Shown: positions 6,274 to 8,681 of the stretch, one piece after another
Layout of the letters: the number at the start of each line of letters is the position of its first letter
Numbering within the stretch: the stretch's first letter is position 1
Assembly (NCBI GenBank): GCA_020348765.1
Contig: CP070753.1
Span: 2,132,964 to 2,141,644, forward strand
Direction: 5' to 3'
Source of the DNA: Burkholderiales bacterium
Lineage (GTDB): Bacteria > Pseudomonadota > Gammaproteobacteria > Burkholderiales > Burkholderiaceae_E
Length of the DNA stretch: 8,681 bases
Program-made: the position numbers and the translations under genes
The notes under the pieces: generated by a model
The model's input: the letters and a program-made list of their open reading frames with translations, nothing else
Database searches by the model: none
What the model was told of the DNA's origin: nothing

Positions 6274-7446
6274 ATGGGCGAACGTGCACTGATCGTGTTT
6301 TGCGGGCTCCTGCTCGCGGTTTCGGCCTTCTCGGTCGACATCACGCTGCCGTTCTTCGGCCGGATCAGCGCAGAGCTCCAGACCCCGTACCCGCTGGTGC
6401 AGGCCTCGGTCAGCATCTACCTGTTCGGCATCGGCATCGGCCAGATCCTGTTCGGGCCGTTGTCGGACCGCATCGGCCGCCGCCCGACGCTGGCGATCGG
6501 CCTCGGTGCGTATTTGATGGGCACGCTGATCGCACTGTTCGCCACGGACATCGGCGGACTGCTCGCCGGCCGGGCTGTACAGGGCGTCGGCGGTGCCGCC
6601 GGTCCGGTGCTCGGACGCGCGATTCTGCGCGACCGGTACACCGGGCAGGCACTGGCCCAGAGCATGGCGATCGCGATGGCGATCTTCTCGTTCGGGCCGA
6701 TCGTCGCACCGCTGATCGGCGTCGGCATCGCCGAGGTCGGGGGCAGCTGGCGCGCCGTGTTCGTCGCGATGGGCCTGCTGGCGACCGCTCTGCTCGCGGC
6801 GCTGCTCCGAGTGCCCGAGACACTGGCCACGCCCGAACCGCACGCCACCGACCCGAGCGTGATGCTCGGCAATGCACGTGCGGTGATCGCGCATCCGCAG
6901 TCGCGCTACTTCCTGCTGCTGGCGATGATGGCGCACGCCGGCATGGTGTCCATCATCGTGTCGGTGCCGCGGGTCTACGAGGTGCAATTCGGCATCACCG
7001 GCGCGCTGTTCGCGCTCCTGTTCGCGGTGCACGGCGTGGGCATCATCGTCGGGCAGGTCGCGAATCACCGCCTGATCGGGCGCATCGGTGCGGTCCCGAC
7101 GGCCCTGTTGGCTGCGCTGCTGATGCTCGCCACGCTGATCGCCATGGTCGCGCTCGGCGCCACCGGCCGGATCGGTCCGTATTCGCTGTCGGCGCTGCTG
7201 GCCCTGTTCGCGGTCGGCTACCTGATCGTGCTGTCCAACTGCTCGAGCATGGCGCTCGAGCCGCACGGTCGCATCGCCGGCTTCACCTCGTCGTTCTTCG
7301 GCCTGTGCACGCTCATGTTCGGCTCGGTCGTGGCCACCGTGGTGGCTGCGGCGACCGCCGGGCGCCTGGTGCCGTGGGCGCTGGCGCTGACCGGCATGGT
7401 CGTCGTGTGCGTGATCGCGCTTCGCCGCTGGACCCGGGCCCACTGA
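6274..7446 (+). CDS. Bcr/CflA-type MFS transporter (drug/solute exporter)
   Basis: This 390-residue, very hydrophobic protein has about 12 predicted transmembrane segments, the normal size for the DHA1 drug:proton antiporters of the inner membrane. The first segment carries FSVDITLP (19-26), which matches the SIDMYLPA of Bcr/CflA proteins, including the membrane Asp (Asp22). Motif A is intact between segments 2 and 3: GPLSDRIGRRP (61-71). The fourth segment starts with Arg100 in RAVQGVGGAAG, and RAILRD (115-120) is also family-like. A hydrophilic central loop around residues 180-205 separates the two halves. Such proteins export drugs, sulfonamides, or amino acids and peptides such as cysteine; the substrate cannot be predicted here. 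ATG at 6274 is preferred, with a weak GGGTG 6 nt upstream; GTG at 6265 in the same frame would add three residues. It is divergent from ribA and 90 nt upstream of the SDR gene. Confidence 0.92.
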   Translation: MGERALIVFCGLLLAVSAFSVDITLPFFGRISAELQTPYPLVQASVSIYLFGIGIGQILFGPLSDRIGRRPTLAIGLGAYLMGTLIALFATDIGGLLAGRAVQGVGGAAGPVLGRAILRDRYTGQALAQSMAIAMAIFSFGPIVAPLIGVGIAEVGGSWRAVFVAMGLLATALLAALLRVPETLATPEPHATDPSVMLGNARAVIAHPQSRYFLLLAMMAHAGMVSIIVSVPRVYEVQFGITGALFALLFAVHGVGIIVGQVANHRLIGRIGAVPTALLAALLMLATLIAMVALGATGRIGPYSLSALLALFAVGYLIVLSNCSSMALEPHGRIAGFTSSFFGLCTLMFGSVVATVVAAATAGRLVPWALALTGMVVVCVIALRRWTRAH

Positions 7447-7475
7447 CCGCAGGCCGGGCCGCGCGCCGTGTGCGC

Positions 7476-7481
7476 TACCAT
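7476..7481 (+). promoter_or_regulatory. Candidate -10 box for the SDR gene
   Basis: TACCAT in the 90-nt gap after the MFS gene matches four of six -10 positions and lies 55 nt before the SDR start. No -35 is obvious. The gap also holds GC-rich short inverted segments but no T-run, so no intrinsic terminator for the MFS gene is claimed. The SDR gene may have its own promoter or be read through from the transporter. Confidence 0.25.
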
Positions 7482-7536
7482 CGGTGCGGCCTACGGCGCC
7501 GAGGCCGCGAGGCCGGCGCGGCAGAGGGAGAAGCAG

Positions 7537-8295
7537 ATGAAGGCACAACACAGGGTCGCGATCGTCACCGGTGCCGGCACCGGAATCGGCCGGGCGGCAG
7601 CGCTCGCGCTGCTGCACGACGGCTGGCGCGTGGCGCTGGCCGGCCGGCGCCTCGAGCCCCTGGAGCAGACGATCGCTCAGGCCGGCGCCGCCGCCGAGCA
7701 GGCGATCGCGGTGCCGACCGACGTGGCCGACCCGGATTCGGTCGCCACGCTGTTCGAGCGCACGCAGGCCAGCTGGGGCCGGCTCGACCTGCTGTTCAAC
7801 AATGCCGGCATCGGCGCGCCGGCGATGCCGCTGGAGGACCTGAGCATCGACCAGTGGCGGGCCGTGGTCGACATCAACCTGACCGGGATGTTCGTCTGCA
7901 CCCAGCACGCCTTCCGGATCATGAAGGCGCAGCAGCCGCGTGGCGGGCGCATCATCAACAACGGATCGATTTCGGCGCACGCGCCGCGGCCGAACACCGC
8001 GCCGTACACGGCCACCAAACACGCGGTCACCGGCCTGACCAAGTCGACCGCCCTGGACGGCCGCAAGTACGACATCGCCTGCGGCCAGATCGACATCGGC
8101 AACGCCGCGACCGACATGGCCGCCGTGTTCGCCAAGGGCGTGCCGCAGGCGCATGGCGGTATCGCGACCGAGCCGGTGATGGACGTCGAGCACGTCGGTC
8201 ACGCGGTGCTGCAGATGGCCAATCTGCCGCTCGATGCCAACGTGCTGTTCATGACCATCATGGCCAGCAAGATGCCGTTCGTCGGCCGCGGCTGA
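7537..8295 (+). CDS. Short-chain dehydrogenase/reductase (classical SDR)
   Basis: This 252-residue oxidoreductase has typical SDR length and all classical motifs. The dinucleotide site TGAGTGIG is at 11-18, the adenine-region TDVAD at 61-65, and NNAG at 88-91. The catalytic tetrad is Asn114 (INLTG), Ser144, Tyr157 and Lys161 with usual spacing. Arg37 and Arg38 after the second strand (LAGRRLE) favour NADP(H) over NAD(H). Unlike most SDRs, the region after the sixth strand reads [13 protein letters not shown] rather than the common Pro-Gly motif, and the C-terminus SKMPFVGRG is well marked; both are typical of one widespread proteobacterial SDR subgroup of unknown substrate. The start is well supported by AGAGGGAG at 7523-7530, 6 nt before the ATG; an in-frame GTG at 7468 was rejected because it lies across the candidate promoter. 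The enzyme is cytosolic and probably a tetramer by family. The substrate is not assignable. Confidence 0.95.
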   Translation: MKAQHRVAIVTGAGTGIGRAAALALLHDGWRVALAGRRLEPLEQTIAQAGAAAEQAIAVPTDVADPDSVATLFERTQASWGRLDLLFNNAGIGAPAMPLEDLSIDQWRAVVDINLTGMFVCTQHAFRIMKAQQPRGGRIINNGSISAHAPRPNTAPYTATKHAVTGLTKSTALDGRKYDIACGQIDIGNAATDMAAVFAKGVPQAHGGIATEPVMDVEHVGHAVLQMANLPLDANVLFMTIMASKMPFVGRG

Positions 8296-8321
8296 GGCTT
8301 CGGCGCGCGCGCAAGGCGGAG

Positions 8322-8363
8322 ATGATCGACATCGGCATGCCCGGCATGGAGCCGGCACCATGA
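8322..8363 (+). CDS. Possible 13-codon leader ORF upstream of the iron transporter
   Basis: An ATG at 8322 preceded by AAGG (8313-8316, 5 nt spacing) opens a 13-codon frame, MIDIGMPGMEPAP, whose TGA (8361-8363) overlaps the ATG of the next gene as ATGA. This geometry is typical of translational coupling. Nothing in the peptide is recognisable beyond three Met residues and a Pro-rich end (EPAP), which might slow ribosomes. It may also be chance, because the downstream gene has its own GGAG site inside this ORF at 8347-8350. Confidence 0.3.
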   Translation: MIDIGMPGMEPAP

Positions 8364-8681
8364 GCGCAGCGGGCGGGCAGGCTCACACGCCGCTCGAGAC
8401 CGCGCTCGAGGGCTACCAGGAGGAGAGCCAGTCGGCGCTGCTCTACCAGCGGCTGGCCGAGATCGAGACCGATGCACGGATCGCGGCCATGTACCGTGAG
8501 CTCGGACATGCGGCGAGCGCGCAGGCGGCGCTGTGGTCGCGGCACCTGGAGCGGGCCGGACGGCCGCTGCCGGTGGCCGCGCTCGATCGGCGCGCCAGGC
8601 TCGCGCTTTGGCTGGCCGAGGTGCTGGGCACGCGGCGAGTGCGCGGCATGCTGGCCGCGCTGAAGGTGCGAGGCGTCTCGG
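8360..8681 (+). CDS. VIT1/CCC1-family iron transporter with N-terminal ferritin-like domain (MbfA/EVT type), N-terminal part
   Basis: The reading frame from ATG at 8360 stays open to the window edge (107 codons); the membrane domain would lie beyond it. Residues about 12-68 form two helices of a rubrerythrin/ferritin-like domain: ALEGYQEESQSALLYQRLAE (15-34), then MYRELGHAASAQAALW (44-59) and HLERAG (62-67). The following segment RARLALWLAEVLGTRRVRGM (78-97) matches the linker that precedes the VIT1 membrane domain. MbfA-type proteins export iron or manganese across the inner membrane and protect against iron and peroxide stress. The diiron ligands expected in helix 2 (E-x-x-H before Ala-Ala/Phe-Trp) appear to read Ala52 and Gln55 here, so the domain may not bind metal in the usual way. 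GGAG at 8347-8350 supports the start. No Fur- or Irr-like box is obvious in the 64 nt after the SDR gene. The family call rests on the N-terminus only. Confidence 0.75.
   Translation, partial: MSAAGGQAHTPLETALEGYQEESQSALLYQRLAEIETDARIAAMYRELGHAASAQAALWSRHLERAGRPLPVAALDRRARLALWLAEVLGTRRVRGMLAALKVRGVS

Noticed and set aside
6074..6289. 72-codon N-terminal extension of RibA
   Set aside because: Arg/Gly/Ala/Pro-rich and family-unlike, and it would cover the divergent promoter region and the MFS start.
7447..7536. Intrinsic terminator after the MFS gene
   Set aside because: GC-rich complementary segments exist, but there is no T-run and no clear stable stem-loop placement.
6039..8363. Long open frames of 774 codons (plus) and 715 codons (minus) across the MFS and SDR genes
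   Set aside because: They overlap two genes with intact family motifs, and their products are low-complexity Arg/His/Asp/Gly-rich. The last 13 codons of the plus frame are kept only as a separate leader-ORF candidate.

Overview
This is a GC-rich bacterial window, probably from a pseudomonadote (proteobacterium). The evidence is strong G/C preference at third codon positions, GTG starts, and the protein families present (RibA with a degenerate N-terminal domain, Bcr/CflA transporter, MmgE/PrpD, class A flavin monooxygenase, MbfA-like iron exporter). Class and genus cannot be fixed from the sequence alone. No rRNA, tRNA, CRISPR array, insertion sequence or phage gene is visible.

The layout is two divergent blocks around a control region at about 6074-6264. 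The left block is on the minus strand, and transcription runs from 6073 towards 1. Its genes are ribA (GTP cyclohydrolase II with a degenerate N-terminal domain), an FAD-dependent class A monooxygenase, pncB (nicotinate phosphoribosyltransferase), an MmgE/PrpD-family protein, and the first 70 codons of a medium-chain dehydrogenase/quinone-oxidoreductase-like protein that leaves the window. Spacing is 24 nt, a 4-nt ATGA overlap, 145 nt, then 34 nt, so at least the first three genes look co-transcribed. The set pairs two cofactor-supply enzymes (flavin and NAD entry steps) with a flavoprotein, a likely NAD(P)-linked dehydrogenase and a lyase/isomerase-fold protein. That suggests oxidative catabolism or modification of an unidentified substrate, but this is inference.

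The right block is on the plus strand: a Bcr/CflA-type MFS drug/solute exporter, a classical short-chain dehydrogenase with a complete N-S-Y-K active site, and the N-terminal 107 codons of a VIT/MbfA-type iron transporter with a ferritin-like domain. The last is cut by the window edge. Its start overlaps the stop of a possible 13-codon leader ORF. The three plus-strand genes share no obvious pathway.

The points most worth a second look are the cofactor-plus-oxidoreductase operon, the degenerate N-terminal domain of RibA, non-canonical residues in the MmgE/PrpD and ferritin-like proteins, the coding-like 145-nt gap before the MmgE/PrpD gene, and the possible leader ORF. No clearly new defence or mobile system was found.
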